A stretch of 64,000 nucleotides of DNA. Source: CBDHFQ01 sp965262565. GTDB taxonomy: Bacteria; Bacteroidota; Bacteroidia; J057. The notes beneath the pieces are model-generated. The model did not search any database. It saw only the letters and a program-made list of their open reading frames with translations, and was not told the DNA's origin. The position numbers and the translations under genes are program-made. Below are positions 62,743-64,000 of this stretch, piece by piece (the stretch's first letter is position 1; each line of letters opens with the position of its first letter). The stretch spans positions 186,001-250,000 of the forward strand of contig CBDHFQ010000033.1 of the NCBI GenBank assembly GCA_965262565.1, written 5' to 3'.

Positions 62743-64000
62743 ATGGAAACCAATAAATCAATCATACGCAACCTAACCATCTTCTCTTTTACCCTTGCTG
62801 GTATTTCACTGGCGATCATGGCCTATTACTTCATTTATGTCAATAGTAGAAAGGAGTACCTGGACCAGCGAAACTATCGGGTACTCAAAAGAATAGGGGA
62901 GAATATTCAGACAAAAAATGAAACACTGACGCAGAATCGAAAAAGTATTTATCAGGAAGAACTCATACAATTAGAAAAATATGTTGAATCCCACAAAGAT
63001 TCTTTAGGCGTTTTCCAGAAACCTTTGTCAGATACTACTTTATATCCTATCGAAGATTTAAGAAGAAAGCATTCCTCTTTTTTCCACTTTCATACGCTGG
63101 GAGAAAAGGAAAAAGAAAGGAGCTTTACCTTTTTTAAACATGAGAATGTGTGGCACGTCAATTACGATAAAATATCCGGCATAAAGGATAGCCTCGCGAA
63201 AGTAATAGTCTCTGTCAGAGTAGACGATGTAATGGATAATCTGGCGAGAAAAGACGTCTATGATGAACTGTTGATATTCAATGTTAAAGAAGCGAAGGAT
63301 TCTTTAACATCCCATTTAATGTATTCGAGCCTGGAGGGGAGCTTTGTCCCTTACGAAATTCAGGATAGTTTAAGTTTTTTTCTCGATCATCAATTAGATG
63401 TTAGAAAGAGACATAGGTTGGGAGACGTGCCTTATCGAATTTATGTCCAGCCATTAGATTTTCACGATACTCAGTTAATTATTTGTGGATTAATAGGGGA
63501 GGAACGCTTTACTAAGGAAGCACAGTACATTTCGGCTTTTGGTGTATTAATTATCTCTCTGCTAATAGCCGTTTTGCTACTGGCACTATCTCCGCTCAGA
63601 CTGATATTTATAGGAAAAAACGAACAACTTCGGACCTCGGATATCTTATTTAATACTGTATCTACTATTCTTACTGTTTCTCTCGCAACGATGCTTTTGT
63701 TGGACTTTTATTCCTTTCAGCGATTGGATAGAACCAGAAGTTATAGTCAACTTGAAACATTGGCCAAAAAAATTGAAGGTGAATTTGTGGCTGAGTTATG
63801 TCAAATTGTCGGGCAATTATTAGCCTATGATGCAAAGGAGTTAACATTGGAGGAGAATGATTCTCATGTTGCTGGGATGTCAAGTTCTAGTGAAGAGGCA
63901 CTGAAGAAGAATCTTATAGTGAATATGCTGGATAGTGCCAATTTCAGCTTGTTCCCCAATAAATACGCTTATTTTGATCACATAGTCTGGGTGGGAGGAG
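62743..64000 (+). CDS. Membrane sensor protein, 3'-truncated by window end
   Basis: An open frame from ATG 62743 (METNKSIIRN) to the window end, 419 codons so far. Transmembrane helices at about 9-31, 266-285 and 303-322; extracytoplasmic domain between the first and second, rich in Asp/Lys and long helices (ETLTQNRKSIYQEELIQLEK), and a second one begins after the third helix. This dual-loop arrangement is seen in Cache-type sensor kinases. The signalling domain is outside the window, so kinase, cyclase or other output cannot be told. Confidence 0.75.
   Translation, partial: METNKSIIRNLTIFSFTLAGISLAIMAYYFIYVNSRKEYLDQRNYRVLKRIGENIQTKNETLTQNRKSIYQEELIQLEKYVESHKDSLGVFQKPLSDTTLYPIEDLRRKHSSFFHFHTLGEKEKERSFTFFKHENVWHVNYDKISGIKDSLAKVIVSVRVDDVMDNLARKDVYDELLIFNVKEAKDSLTSHLMYSSLEGSFVPYEIQDSLSFFLDHQLDVRKRHRLGDVPYRIYVQPLDFHDTQLIICGLIGEERFTKEAQYISAFGVLIISLLIAVLLLALSPLRLIFIGKNEQLRTSDILFNTVSTILTVSLATMLLLDFYSFQRLDRTRSYSQLETLAKKIEGEFVAELCQIVGQLLAYDAKELTLEENDSHVAGMSSSSEEALKKNLIVNMLDSANFSLFPNKYAYFDHIVWVGG

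Overview
The window is a chromosomal segment of a Bacteroidota bacterium (Gram-negative, moderately AT-rich). The clearest sign is the core run nusB - isocitrate dehydrogenase - DUF1573 lipoprotein - yajC - ybbR-like - coaE (43.5-47.7 kb). Supporting signs are OmpP1/FadL, DUF2807 and other lipoprotein families typical of the phylum, azurin, and separate nuoC and nuoD genes. Genus or family cannot be fixed from this sequence. No tRNA, rRNA or CRISPR array was recognised.

Layout. 0-6.2 kb: end of a large outer-membrane beta-barrel protein, an APH-fold kinase, an S41 protease lipoprotein and a ribokinase. 6.3-13 kb is accessory DNA: an Rpn/PD-(D/E)XK nuclease gene followed by two extra copies of its own 3' tail, a GC-rich hairpin element, a CHAT protease plus NB-ARC/TPR STAND pair, a resolvase fragment with repeats, and a frameshifted WD40 gene. 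13.3-15.7 kb: an S9 glutamyl endopeptidase-like protein. 16.1-26.6 kb: a very AT-rich island that I read as a RiPP (modified peptide) biosynthesis and export locus. 26.7-32.9 kb: an EAD11-TM-PDZ protein, two divergent sulfatases, a small P-loop kinase and a tandem Usp. 33-47.7 kb is mostly housekeeping: nuoC, pyrE, Nudix, an OmpA-type protein, azurin, feoB with an operator, DoxX-like, nuoD, gmhB-like, nusB, idh, DUF1573, yajC, ybbR-like and coaE. 47.7-64 kb: an SGNH-fold lipoprotein beside OmpP1/FadL, DUF1643, DUF3352-like, a candidate small RNA, an S41 lipoprotein, an ECF sigma/anti-sigma/DUF4097/DUF2807 operon, a degenerate M1 peptidase homologue, a cyclic-nucleotide-gated channel, pepT and a membrane sensor cut by the window end.

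The most interesting system is the RiPP locus. It has two intact short precursor genes that are too small for a standard gene call (51 and 52 aa, GG-type leader, shared C-terminal KSEDDCHP motif) and a decayed third. The candidate maturation genes are a radical SAM/SPASM enzyme, an N2227/carnosine-methyltransferase-like enzyme with an apparent PqqD-like recognition domain at its C-terminus, and an alpha-KG HExxH-type hydroxylase relative. Export is by a C39-peptidase ABC transporter and a HlyD adaptor. The enzyme combination is unusual and I do not recognise it as a described class.

A second point is the Rpn locus. The nuclease gene has an in-frame internal ATG that would give a 99-aa C-terminal protein. 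Downstream copies restart at exactly this ATG, one as an intact 63-aa ORF. This fits the intragenic RpnS-type antitoxin idea known for Rpn nucleases, here possibly expanded into separate genes. Several genes (CHAT/STAND, WD40, isoprenylcysteine methyltransferase-like) are split by one-base shifts, two of them at A-runs, so either decay or assembly error is possible.
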